64,000 nucleotides of DNA from Streptomyces tardus. Its GTDB lineage: Bacteria > Actinomycetota > Actinomycetes > Streptomycetales > Streptomycetaceae. This document shows positions 1-9,476 of this stretch, one piece after another (position 1 is the stretch's first letter; each line of letters starts with the position of its first letter). The stretch lies in contig NZ_JAELVF020000001.1 of the NCBI RefSeq assembly GCF_018101125.2, positions 3,930,722 to 3,994,721 of the forward strand, written 5' to 3'. The translations under genes and the position numbers were made by a program. The notes under the pieces are model-generated. The model was given only the letters and a program-made list of their open reading frames with translations. It was not told the DNA's origin and ran no database searches.

Positions 1-168
1 ATATGCCGTTTTGACTGGGCGCGTTGCACAGAAGATGCCTGCCGATGTTGGTCAACGGGTCCTGCGATGCGGGATAATGATGGTGAAGCGATGTGTTCGA
101 TGCCGGTGACATCTGGGTTGTCACCTGCGACGAGCTGGTTCGAGCTGGTTTCAGGAAGGGGAACGAGC

Positions 169-336
169 ATGGCGGCCATGAAGCCGCGGACGGGCGATGG
201 TCCGCTAGAGGTGACCAAAGAGGGGCGGGGCATCATCATGCGCGTTCCGCTCGAAGGCGGTGGACGACTCGTCGTCGAGCTGACCCCGGATGAAGCGGTC
301 GCACTGGGTGAGGAACTGAAGAAGGTCACCGGCTAG
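169..336 (+). CDS. DUF3117 family small protein
   Basis: This encodes a 55-residue protein of the DUF3117 family, which is conserved in actinobacteria and has no established function. The ATG at 169 was chosen because GGAAGGGG sits just upstream and because it gives the usual family length; the in-frame ATG at 67 would add 34 residues of unlike composition. The body has the motif GRGIIMRVPLEGGGRLVVEL followed by a short helix ending in GEELKKVTG. A strong hairpin follows 31 bases after the stop, so it is probably a monocistronic unit. Confidence 0.85.
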   Translation: MAAMKPRTGDGPLEVTKEGRGIIMRVPLEGGGRLVVELTPDEAVALGEELKKVTG

Positions 337-367
337 CGGTCGGTCGACGCACCTTGTGGTGATTTCC

Positions 368-411
368 ACGAGAGCCCCCGGGACGGTTGACGCCGTACCG
401 GGGGCTCTCGT
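368..411 (+). terminator. Hairpin terminator after DUF3117 gene
   Basis: Positions 368-381 pair perfectly with 398-411, and there is a short inner pairing in the loop. No long T run follows, which is usual for this high-GC group. It lies between convergent genes and could act in both directions. Confidence 0.7.
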
Positions 412-564
412 CGTCGTCCCGCGCGGGCGGGCGCACTTCGAGCGGGTGCGGGTGCGGGTGCGGAGGGCGACCGCGCGCGGGGTGGGCGCGTGCGGTGGAT
501 GACCACCTGCGTGCGGGTGTCGGAGGTGGGCCGACGGACCGGACGGCGCGCTGTCGCGAGGTCG

Positions 565-1221
565 TCAGCGGGTGCGCTTGATCGCGCAGAGCAGCCCGTC
601 GCCCACCGGCAGCAGCGTCGGCAGGAGCTCTTCGCTGTCCCGTACCGTGCGCAGCAGCTCGCGGACTCTGAGCACGTCCGCCGTCTGGGCCGCGGAGTCG
701 ACCGTGCGGCCGTCCGCGAAGACCCCTTCGAAGCAGACCAGGCCGCCCGCGCGCAGCAGGCGCAGCGACTCGGCGAGGTACTCCAGCGTCTCCTGGAGGT
801 CGGCGTCGCAGAAGACCAGGTCGTACGCGCCGTCGGCGAGGCGGGGGAGCACGTCCAGCGAGTGCCCCGCGATCAGCCGGGCCCGGTTGCCGGCGAAACC
901 GGCGGCGCGGAAGGCCTGGCGGGCGAACTGCTGGCGTTCGGGCTCGACGTCCACGGTGGTGAGCACGCCGTCGGGACGCATGCCGTGCAGCAGATGGATG
1001 CCGGAGACGCCGGTGCCGGTGCCGATCTCCACCACGGCCTTGGCATCGGTGGCCGCCGCGAGGAGCCGCAGTGCCGAGCCCGTACCGTCCGAGACCGGTC
1101 GGAGTCCCGCCTCGCGTGCCCGGCTGTGCGCCCAGCTGAGTGCGGCGTCCGCGGCAGTGTCGACGTGGTCGACGCCGTACGCTTCGGCGAACGCCCAACT
1201 CGTCTGCCGGTTGCCGGTAAT
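565..1221 (-). CDS. SAM-dependent O-methyltransferase
   Basis: This is a class I methyltransferase of the O-methyltransferase 3 family, similar in layout to mycobacterial Rv1220c. The SAM-binding motif I is VVEIGTGTGVSG, and the acidic motif FCDADLQE lies downstream. No substrate can be named. The start is uncertain. An ATT codon at 1221 has an AGGAG ribosome site seven bases upstream and gives 218 residues, the usual family length. The nearest in-frame ATG, at 1329, has no convincing ribosome site and would add 36 residues that overlap a likely sigma promoter of the divergent gene. The gene is transcribed away from the sigma factor gene, as in mycobacteria. Confidence 0.85.
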   Translation of the reverse strand: MTGNRQTSWAFAEAYGVDHVDTAADAALSWAHSRAREAGLRPVSDGTGSALRLLAAATDAKAVVEIGTGTGVSGIHLLHGMRPDGVLTTVDVEPERQQFARQAFRAAGFAGNRARLIAGHSLDVLPRLADGAYDLVFCDADLQETLEYLAESLRLLRAGGLVCFEGVFADGRTVDSAAQTADVLRVRELLRTVRDSEELLPTLLPVGDGLLCAIKRTR

Positions 1222-1294
1222 GGTCCGTCTCCTGTCCCCGTGGACCAGGTCTGCGTGGTCTACGTGCGTCAACGTGACTGTATCCGCTGGCCCC

Positions 1295-1321
1295 GGGAAC
1301 CTGGAGACGGGATCGCGCGTT
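1295..1321 (+). promoter_or_regulatory. Candidate ECF-sigma promoter of the sigma factor operon
   Basis: The sequence GGGAACCT at 1295-1302 is followed after 15 bases by CGTT at 1318-1321. This matches the GGGAAC-N15/16-CGTT pattern known for mycobacterial SigE-type promoters. It lies about 125 bases upstream of the sigma factor start and would allow autoregulation. This is a motif match only. Confidence 0.5.
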
Positions 1322-1447
1322 GAAACCATCAGGTGACCGAGGCGTGGCGCACGCGCCAGTTGTGACGGGGGTCCGTGAATGGGACTGGGGCACAGGAGGC
1401 CGGTGCACAAGCCGTCCGAAAATGCTTATCCGGAGCTAACGGGGCAG

Positions 1448-2251
1448 ATGGCTAAGGTGAGTGCTCCACTGGACACCACCAGAGCCGACAGGGGAGGTGC
1501 GGCTTCGGCCGGTGATCGGCGGGCGCTTCGGCTTCCCCGCTGGTGTTCCGGCAAGCCAACATCTGTGACCGACAACGCTGACCGCAGTCCCGCCACTACT
1601 TCCGCGTCCACCAAGGCGCCCGCGACAGCGGTGTTCGCCGAAGACGCGGAGAGTCAGACGTGGACGCCTCCCTCGTGGGAGGAGATCGTCAGCACGCACA
1701 GCGCACGGGTGTACCGCCTGGCCTACCGCCTCACCGGAAACCAGCACGACGCCGAGGATCTCACGCAGGAGGTCTTCGTCCGGGTCTTCCGGTCCCTGTC
1801 GACCTACACGCCCGGCACCTTCGAGGGCTGGCTGCACCGGATCACCACCAACCTTTTCCTCGACATGGTCCGCCGCAAGCAGCGGATCCGCTTCGACGCG
1901 CTGGCCGACGACGCCGCCGAGCGCCTCCCCAGCCGCGAGCCCTCCCCCCAACAGCACTTCAACGACACGCACTTCGACGCGGACGTCCAGCACGCGCTGG
2001 ACACCCTCGCCCCGGAGTTCCGCGCCGCGGTGGTGCTCTGCGACATCGAGGGACTCTCGTACGAGGAGATCGCCACGACTCTCGGGGTCAAGCTCGGCAC
2101 CGTGCGCAGCCGTATCCACCGGGGCAGGTCCCAGCTGCGCAAGTCGCTCAAGCACCGCTCGCCCGCCCGCAGGGCCGAACTTCCGGTGGTCGAGCAGCCG
2201 GTGCCTGTCGGAGCCGTCGACGCGCCCCTGGCGGAAGGTGGTGCACGGTGA
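1448..2251 (+). CDS. ECF RNA polymerase sigma factor (mycobacterial SigE-like)
   Basis: This 267-residue ECF sigma factor has a poorly conserved N-terminal extension of about 75 residues. Region 2 follows (YRLAYRLTGNQHDAEDLTQEVF, then the promoter-melting segment GWLHRITTNLFLDMVRR). Region 4 is at the C-terminal side (DIEGLSYEEIATTLGVKLGTVRSRIHRGR). The same order of O-methyltransferase, sigma factor, zinc anti-sigma factor, HtrA and TatB occurs around mycobacterial sigE, so a role in envelope stress is inferred. It is not the gene called sigE in Streptomyces coelicolor. The start is uncertain: ATG 1448 is preceded by a GGGG tract, and GTG 1457 is also possible. The stop overlaps the next start as GTGA. 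Confidence 0.92.
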   Translation: MAKVSAPLDTTRADRGGAASAGDRRALRLPRWCSGKPTSVTDNADRSPATTSASTKAPATAVFAEDAESQTWTPPSWEEIVSTHSARVYRLAYRLTGNQHDAEDLTQEVFVRVFRSLSTYTPGTFEGWLHRITTNLFLDMVRRKQRIRFDALADDAAERLPSREPSPQQHFNDTHFDADVQHALDTLAPEFRAAVVLCDIEGLSYEEIATTLGVKLGTVRSRIHRGRSQLRKSLKHRSPARRAELPVVEQPVPVGAVDAPLAEGGAR

Positions 2252-3177
2252 GCGGTCCAGCTGAGCCGACACCGGTGGAGCTGCACCTCGGAGACCGGCT
2301 CGCGGCGCTGATCGACGGCGAGTTGTCGGACGAGCCCCGTGAACGCGTGCTCGCCCATCTGGTGACCTGCCCCGACTGCAAGGCCGAGGCCGACGCACAG
2401 CGCAGGGTCAAGAGCGTCTGCGCGGGCAGTGCACCGCCGCCCCTGTCGGACGGGCTGCTGGCCAGGCTCCAGGGCCTTCCGGGCGCGGGCCGGGAAGGGC
2501 CGGTCGACTACTTCGGGCCCGGCGCCTCGGGCGGGCTGAGCATTCACTACCCCCTCACCCCCGACGCCGGCCACCACAGCCCGCTCTCCGGCGGTGGGGT
2601 CCTCGATTCCCCCCGCGGTTTCCGCACCCACCGCCCCTCGGAGATGGAGCGGACGGCGCGGGGCCGCCGGTTCGCCTTCGCCGCGGCAGGCGCCGTTTCG
2701 CTCGCGGCGGTCGCCCTGGGCGGCGTGGTCAGTTCCGGGCAGAGCACTGCGGGCAGCCCGACGACGGCCGCCCCCGCGCGGGTTCCCGCGGCCGGCGTCG
2801 AGCGCGGCGAGCGGCGGGGCGAGTCGGGCGTGACCGAGCGGGCAGCGGGCCCGTACGCACAGCCCACCACGCACAGCAGCCCGCTGAGCGCGCTCAGGGA
2901 GCGGGCCGGGTGGGCCACGGGCTCCCGCGTACAGGAGATCTATGCGCCGGGCCTCGGGCCGCTGGCCGCGGGTCGGGCGTCCCTGCCGCTTCTCTCACCT
3001 CCACTGGCCCTGGCCGCCGCACAGCGCGGTGTGCCGGTGACCGCCGCCGACGCCCCCAGCGGGCGATCGGGAGCGAGACCGTACGCGATGCCCAGCGCAA
3101 ACGGTTCTCCGGCCGGCCCGCAGCCGCCCGGTCCGCTCGCCGACCGATCGGGCGCTCCGCCGGCCTCCTATCCCTGA
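2248..3177 (+). CDS. Zinc-containing anti-sigma factor (RseA-like)
   Basis: This 309-residue protein begins with a ZAS domain: the Hx3Cx2C zinc motif is H37, C41 and C44. One hydrophobic segment at about residues 141-163 could anchor it in the membrane. The rest, about 145 residues outside the membrane, is Pro/Ala/Gly rich and low in complexity, which is much longer than the small soluble mycobacterial RseA. The GTG start overlaps the sigma factor stop (GTGA), so the two proteins are probably made in balance by translational coupling. By family precedent it sequesters the upstream sigma factor; the metal and Cys residues suggest redox or proteolytic control, but that is inference. Confidence 0.88.
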   Translation: MSGPAEPTPVELHLGDRLAALIDGELSDEPRERVLAHLVTCPDCKAEADAQRRVKSVCAGSAPPPLSDGLLARLQGLPGAGREGPVDYFGPGASGGLSIHYPLTPDAGHHSPLSGGGVLDSPRGFRTHRPSEMERTARGRRFAFAAAGAVSLAAVALGGVVSSGQSTAGSPTTAAPARVPAAGVERGERRGESGVTERAAGPYAQPTTHSSPLSALRERAGWATGSRVQEIYAPGLGPLAAGRASLPLLSPPLALAAAQRGVPVTAADAPSGRSGARPYAMPSANGSPAGPQPPGPLADRSGAPPASYP

Positions 3178-3308
3178 CCTCCGCAGCCGGGCGCCGAGTT
3201 GTCCAGGGGCGGACGGTTGCCTGCGCGGGGCCTCGCGCGCCTGGTTCAATTCGTCAGTGGCAGTGCCCGGGAGGGCTCCCGGGTGAACGCGTGAGGTGTG
3301 GGAAAAGC

Positions 3309-4742
<1,434 letters not shown>

Positions 4743-4863
4743 CGGCCGACCGCACCGAGGCCGAACTCGACCCGCTCCCTCCCGCTCGCACACCTGTGCC
4801 GGGTACCGTGGCGCCGTGGACCTCCGCAGGCCGGAGGCAGGGAACTGCTGAGGGAGTGGCACC

Positions 4864-5358
4864 GTGATCTTCGACATCGGGGCGATGGAAGTGGTGGTGC
4901 TCATCATCCTGGGCATGCTGCTCTTCGGACCCGAGAAGCTACCCAAGCTCATTCAGGACATCGTGGGCTTCATCCGCAAGGTGCGTAGCTTCTCGGACAC
5001 CGCGCGGGACGACATCCGCAAGGAAATGGGTCCGGAGTTCAAGGACTTCGAGTTCCAGGACCTGCACCCCAAGCGGTTCGCGCAGAAGCATCTGATGGAG
5101 AACGACGACCTGGGCATCAAGGAGCTGCGGGAGAGCCTGGACCTGCGCAAAGAGCTGAACGAGGTCAGCGACGCCGTCAACATCTACAAGAACGGCGGGG
5201 TTTCGGACGGTCCGCCGGAGCTGCTGCGCAAGCCGGAGAGCGAGCAGGCGGCCGAGACTGCCAAGACTCCCAACCTCACAAAGTCTCCTGACCTCTCCAA
5301 GCCTGTCAATGGCTCCGCCGCCGGTGCTCCACCGGTTTTCGACCCCGACGCGACCTGA
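4864..5358 (+). CDS. tatB: Sec-independent protein translocase subunit TatB
   Basis: This 164-residue protein has the TatA/B layout: a short N-terminal membrane helix (about residues 7-21), the hinge FGPEKLPKL, an amphipathic helix (IQDIVGFIRKVRSF) and a charged, disordered tail. TatB forms part of the twin-arginine receptor complex that exports folded proteins. Length and position after htrA fit TatB better than TatA. The GTG start at 4864 lies after a GAGGGAG ribosome site. Confidence 0.9.
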   Translation: MIFDIGAMEVVVLIILGMLLFGPEKLPKLIQDIVGFIRKVRSFSDTARDDIRKEMGPEFKDFEFQDLHPKRFAQKHLMENDDLGIKELRESLDLRKELNEVSDAVNIYKNGGVSDGPPELLRKPESEQAAETAKTPNLTKSPDLSKPVNGSAAGAPPVFDPDAT

Positions 5359-5581
5359 GCTTTCTGCTGCTCCGCGGGGGTGGCAGGGCCCTCTTCGCCC
5401 CCTGTCGCCGGTATGCCGAAGCAAGCGGTGTGATGTCCGTCATGCCCGCCGAGCGCCCTGAAGGTGGCTATCCTCCCTGTGTCCGGGGTCGGTCCCAGAA
5501 GCCTGTCCGTGCAACGAAGCGTCACGCCGCAGCAGTTGAGCGGCACGCTCCGGGCGGACGGCGAATGGGGGCAGGACGACC

Positions 5582-6280
5582 ATGACAAACGGGGTACAAG
5601 GAGGCTTCGCGCAGATGGAGACAACGAGTCGGGCCACAGCGCCTGGGCGCGCCGGCGGTCCGTCCGCTCCGCAGCGGAGAGCGGATACCGGAGAGTTGAC
5701 CGCGCTGGCGGAGGCGGCGCAGTTCCCCTGGTACGGACTGGACGAGGCGTTCAGCGGTCGGCGTTGGGTGGGTCAGGTCCGTACCGGCCTCGACGGCACC
5801 GTGGAGCACGGCGCCATGGGACACGGCGAGGAGCCCTCCCTGCGCTTCGAGACCAACCCCGCGGTGCAGCGGTTCGCCGTGGTCGTCACCGTGGCCACCC
5901 GACCGGTGCGGGCCAGCGCGGACGGTACGGGTGTGCTGGACGCGACCAGCGGGGCATCGGCGGCCTGGCTCGCCGGATCCGGGCTGCTCTCCTGCACCTG
6001 GCCGACCCACATGGAGCGTGCGCTGCGCCAGGCGTGGCTCGACCAGCAGACCGACATCGCCTGGGACCTCGCCGACAACCTCGGTGGTGAGGGTTGGAGC
6101 ACGCTGTCCCTGCCGGTCGACGGAGTGCCCGCGGACTTCCACTACCGCGAGTCCGACTACGGCTGGGTGCTGGCCGGTACGGCCGGCGACAGCGTGCACC
6201 TCGGCGCCTACGGCCGCGGCCTGAGCGCGTACGGGCTGGGTTTCAGCGCGGTCAAGGACCTGACGGCGTACAGCGGTTGA
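5582..6280 (+). CDS. Conserved hypothetical protein
   Basis: This predicted 232-residue soluble protein has no motif I can assign. It lacks a signal peptide or membrane segment. It is rich in Trp and aromatic residues, with short alternating beta-like stretches (for example FAVVVTVATRPV). The ATG at 5582 follows GGGGCAGGACGACC, a reasonable ribosome site. It lies between tatB and the convergent mrp gene and is closed by a strong two-way hairpin. Third-position G/C content is typical of its neighbours, so I regard it as a real gene of unknown role. Confidence 0.75.
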   Translation: MTNGVQGGFAQMETTSRATAPGRAGGPSAPQRRADTGELTALAEAAQFPWYGLDEAFSGRRWVGQVRTGLDGTVEHGAMGHGEEPSLRFETNPAVQRFAVVVTVATRPVRASADGTGVLDATSGASAAWLAGSGLLSCTWPTHMERALRQAWLDQQTDIAWDLADNLGGEGWSTLSLPVDGVPADFHYRESDYGWVLAGTAGDSVHLGAYGRGLSAYGLGFSAVKDLTAYSG

Positions 6281-6326
6281 GACAGACCGCGCAGGCAGCG
6301 CCGGCGTCGACCGCGCCGGCTCTGCG

Positions 6327-6374
6327 GGCATGAGTGGGGCGGACCACTGCGCGGTGGTCCGCCCCACTCATGCC
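6327..6374. terminator. Bidirectional hairpin terminator
   Basis: A perfect 21-bp stem (6327-6347 with 6354-6374) closes a 6-base loop. It sits between the convergent hypothetical gene and mrp, so it probably ends transcription from both sides. Confidence 0.8.
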
Positions 6375-6396
6375 ACCGCCCGCAGGGCGCGGCGGA

Positions 6397-7569
6397 TCAG
6401 AACTTGTTGCTCGGGGTCAGCCCCAGCGACATCCCGGACAGACCGCGCTGACGGCCGCCGAGCTTGCCCGCGATCGTGCGCAGCGAGGAACCGGCCGGGG
6501 AGTCGGGGTCGGTCAGCACGACCGGACGCCCGTCGTCGCCGCCCTCGCGCAGGCGTACGTCGATCGGCACCGAGCCGAGCAGCGGCACCTGCGCGCCGGT
6601 GGTCTGGGTCAGACCGTCCGCGACCCGCTGCCCGCCGCCGCTGCCGAACACGTCGACCATCTCGTCGCAGTGCGGGCAGGGCAGCCCGGCCATGTTCTCC
6701 ACGACGCCGACGATCTTCTGGTGCGTCTGCACGGCGACGGAGCCGGCTCGCTCGGCAACCTCGGCCGCGGCCTGCTGCGGGGTCGTGACAACCAGGATCT
6801 CCGCGTTGGGGATCAACTGGGCGACGGAGATGGCGATGTCGCCGGTGCCGGGGGGAAGGTCCAGCAGGAGCACGTCCAGGTCGCCCCAGTAGACGTCCGC
6901 GAGGAACTGCTGCAGGGCGCGGTGCAGCATCGGGCCGCGCCAGACGACCGGGGCGTTGCCCGGGGTGAACATCCCGATGGAGATGACCTTCACGCCGTTC
7001 GCCGACGGCGGCATGATCATGTCCTCGACCTGGGTCGGGCGGCCTTCGGCGCCGAGCATCCGGGGCACCGAGTGACCGTAGATGTCGGCGTCCACAACGC
7101 CGACCTTGAGGCCGTCGTCGGCCATCGCCGCGGCGAGGTTGACCGTCACCGAGGACTTGCCGACGCCGCCCTTGCCGGAGGCCACGCAGTACACCCGCGT
7201 CAGGGAGTTGGGCTGAGCGAAGGGCACCTCGCGCTCGGTCTTTCCGCCGCGCAGGGTGTCGGCGAGCTCGCGCCGCTGCTCGTCGCTCATCACATCGAGC
7301 GTGACGGTGACCGCGGTGACGCCCTCGACGCGTTCGACGGCCTCGGTGACGCGGGAGGTGATGGTCTCGCGCATCGGACAGCCGGAGACCGTGAGGAAGA
7401 TTTCCACGGCGACGGCACCGCCGGCGGCGATGCCGACCGATTTGATCATGCCCAGCTCGGTCAGGGGCCGGTTGATCTCCGGGTCGTTCACCGTCGCCAG
7501 CGCGGCGCGCACCGAGTCCTCGGTGGGGAGTGATTCGCCGGACGCGGGCCCGTACGTGTCGGTAGCCAT
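6397..7569 (-). CDS. mrp: Mrp/ApbC-family iron-sulfur cluster carrier ATPase
   Basis: This 390-residue protein has an N-terminal MIP18/DUF59 domain (NDPEINRPLTELGMIKS, then VSGCPM with its conserved Cys) and a C-terminal ParA-like P-loop ATPase. The deviant Walker A is GKGGVGKSS, and a CPHC motif (LPCPHCDEM) near the C-terminus is the typical metal-binding pair. Family members deliver Fe-S clusters to target proteins in the cytoplasm. The ATG at 7569 was chosen because it starts the DUF59 domain after a short tail; upstream extension would run into the divergent lipoprotein's promoter region. Mrp follows the sigE-htrA-tatB block in mycobacteria too. Confidence 0.93.
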   Translation of the reverse strand: MATDTYGPASGESLPTEDSVRAALATVNDPEINRPLTELGMIKSVGIAAGGAVAVEIFLTVSGCPMRETITSRVTEAVERVEGVTAVTVTLDVMSDEQRRELADTLRGGKTEREVPFAQPNSLTRVYCVASGKGGVGKSSVTVNLAAAMADDGLKVGVVDADIYGHSVPRMLGAEGRPTQVEDMIMPPSANGVKVISIGMFTPGNAPVVWRGPMLHRALQQFLADVYWGDLDVLLLDLPPGTGDIAISVAQLIPNAEILVVTTPQQAAAEVAERAGSVAVQTHQKIVGVVENMAGLPCPHCDEMVDVFGSGGGQRVADGLTQTTGAQVPLLGSVPIDVRLREGGDDGRPVVLTDPDSPAGSSLRTIAGKLGGRQRGLSGMSLGLTPSNKF

Positions 7570-7676
7570 ACGTCGATGGTACGGCGCCCCGGGGGTTCCA
7601 CTGAATGGTCCCCGGGTGCGGAAAGGTAAGGTGCCGTCTGCTCCGTCAACCGTGGGACCCGGGAGGACGAACGTCT

Positions 7677-8462
7677 GTGAGCGCACACTCCGAGCGAGTA
7701 CCTCCCTCTCGAGCCGTGTGCCGCTCGACGATCGCTCTGGGGCTGGTGCTCCTCACCGGCGCGATGTCCGGCTGCGGAGAGGAGCAGGACCCCGACGAGG
7801 GCACCAACGGAGTGGGCAAACTCACCGCCAAGCAGATCGAGGCCAAGGCCCGCAAGAGTGCCGAGGGCGCCGACGCGGTACGGCTGTCGGGCACGGTGGT
7901 CAGCAAGGGCAGCTCGTACCGGATCGACATGCGGCTGAAGGAGAACGGCGGCGTCGGCGAGGTCTCGGCCAAGGACGGGCCGCGCTTCGAACTGCTGCGG
8001 CTCGCCGAATCGCTCTACCTCAAGGCGGACGCCGACTTCTGGGCCCACGACGGCAAGGGCGGCAAGCAGAGCGCCGCCGACAAGCAGGCCGCCGGCAAGT
8101 TGGAGGGCAAGTACGTACGGGTCCACTCCGAGGATCCCTCGTACAAGCAGCTGAGCGCCTTCACCGATATGAAGGTGCTGATGGAGGGGCTGTTGAGCCT
8201 GGACGGCGAGCGCGAGGTCGGGGAACGCAAGGAGATCGGCGGCGTGCGCACGGTGCAGGTGATGGCCGGCGAGGGCGGCGGCGGCAGACTGGACGTGGCG
8301 CTGGTCGGCAAGCCCTACCCGCTGCGCCTGGAGCGCGGCGGTGGGGCCGGCGTGGTGGAGATGGCCGAGTGGGGCAAGGACTTCACGTTGCGCAAGCCGA
8401 AGAAGGAGCAGACCGTCGACCACGGCGAGCCGGGCGCAGGGAGCGGCCTCAGCGGCAGCTGA
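7677..8462 (+). CDS. Putative secreted lipoprotein
   Basis: This 261-residue protein has a positively charged N-terminus, a hydrophobic stretch (STIALGLVLLTGAM) and a lipobox-like MSGC, so it is probably a lipoprotein exported and anchored outside the membrane. The residue at -3 of the lipobox is Met rather than the usual Leu, which makes lipidation likely but not certain. The mature part, with alternating Lys/Gly-rich beta strands, loosely resembles LppX/LprG-type lipoproteins; I cannot confirm the family. The GTG at 7677 follows GGGAGGACG. It is divergent from mrp with a gap of about 107 bases. Confidence 0.8.
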   Translation: MSAHSERVPPSRAVCRSTIALGLVLLTGAMSGCGEEQDPDEGTNGVGKLTAKQIEAKARKSAEGADAVRLSGTVVSKGSSYRIDMRLKENGGVGEVSAKDGPRFELLRLAESLYLKADADFWAHDGKGGKQSAADKQAAGKLEGKYVRVHSEDPSYKQLSAFTDMKVLMEGLLSLDGEREVGERKEIGGVRTVQVMAGEGGGGRLDVALVGKPYPLRLERGGGAGVVEMAEWGKDFTLRKPKKEQTVDHGEPGAGSGLSGS

Positions 8463-8594
8463 GCGCAACTGCGCGTACCTGTCGGGGAGTTGGCCCGGCG
8501 GCCCGGTGCGCGTCCTCGTACGGGCCGCTCCGGCGGACGAGCTCGCGCCGACCGGGCGGTACGGCCGCGGAGCGAGGCCGATGCCTGCCACCGG

Positions 8595-8638
8595 AACTGC
8601 CCGCAGGAAACCAACTGCCCGCAGGAAACCAACTGCCC
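8595..8638. repeat. 18-bp tandem repeat, about 2.4 copies
   Basis: Two identical 18-bp units (8595-8612 and 8613-8630) are followed by 8 bases of a third copy. The repeat lies in the 277-bp spacer between the convergent lipoprotein gene and the next hypothetical gene. It has no matching gene or obvious role. Confidence 0.85.
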
Positions 8639-8739
8639 ACGGAAGCGAACGTCCCTTCCGGGAACGAACAGTCCACCGGCCCGCCCGTACGGCAGCGGGG
8701 CACGAGCCCGCGATGCCCGGGACTCGCAGTGGTCCGGGC

Positions 8740-9276
8740 CTACTTCCGGCGGCGGCGGAAGAGCAGCTTCGGCAGCCCGGCCGGGGCCGGGTTCCGAGTG
8801 GTGGCGGGGGTCGGGAGCGGTACGGCCGCGGTCGAGCCGTCCGGCATGGCACCGGGGCGCTGCATCGGATCGCCGGCGGGCTCGAGGCGGAGCACCCGGC
8901 ATTCGGCGGCCCAACGAGCGGCCAGATTCTCGGAGTCGGGGGCGTTGAGCCGCTTGCCCTTCAGCTCGGCCACCGCCGCCTCCCACTGCGGCGAGCGGGG
9001 AGCGAGCTCCGTGACCCGAGCCGGCCAGACGACCAGCCGGCCGCCCTTGTCCTTGCTGCGCGCCGTGACGGTGGCGTCGCTGCCGTCCGCCAGGCCCAGC
9101 CCGTCGACCGGCTGCTCGCCCGGGCCCGTCACCAGGCAGACCGCACCCTCGTGCCACACGTGCCACAGCGCGCGCGAAGGGCCGTAGGGCCCGCGGACCC
9201 AGAGCAGCCCGGACTTCTTGGCCGTCTCCTCGATCAGTGCCCGTGAGAGGAGTGGCTGATCAGCGGTCTCGGTCAT
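8740..9276 (-). CDS. Conserved hypothetical protein, possible split-barrel fold
   Basis: This 178-residue cytoplasmic protein has an N-terminal helix (LLSRALIEETAKKSG), then a series of beta strands (LWVRGPYGPSRALWHVWHEGAVCLVTG, RLVVWPARVTEL) reminiscent of small flavin-nucleotide split-barrel proteins. The C-terminus is a Pro-rich tail ending in RRRRK. The family resemblance is weak and I do not assign a cofactor. It is convergent with the lipoprotein gene and co-directional with corA downstream on the map. Confidence 0.7.
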   Translation of the reverse strand: MTETADQPLLSRALIEETAKKSGLLWVRGPYGPSRALWHVWHEGAVCLVTGPGEQPVDGLGLADGSDATVTARSKDKGGRLVVWPARVTELAPRSPQWEAAVAELKGKRLNAPDSENLAARWAAECRVLRLEPAGDPMQRPGAMPDGSTAAVPLPTPATTRNPAPAGLPKLLFRRRRK

Positions 9277-9476
9277 GCGCCGACCCTACCGCGGGGCCCG
9301 GACAGCCCGAGGCGGAGGCAAACCCGCCCGCCGCGGGGCCCACCGGGCGGCGCGGCCCGCGCACCCGACGCCGTACGCCCTCCGCACACCGGGCTCCGCC
9401 CTCCGCACGCCGATCCGCAACGCCAACCCGTACCTCAACTCCGCTCTCCGGCCGCGCTCTTCGCGGGGAGAGCGGA

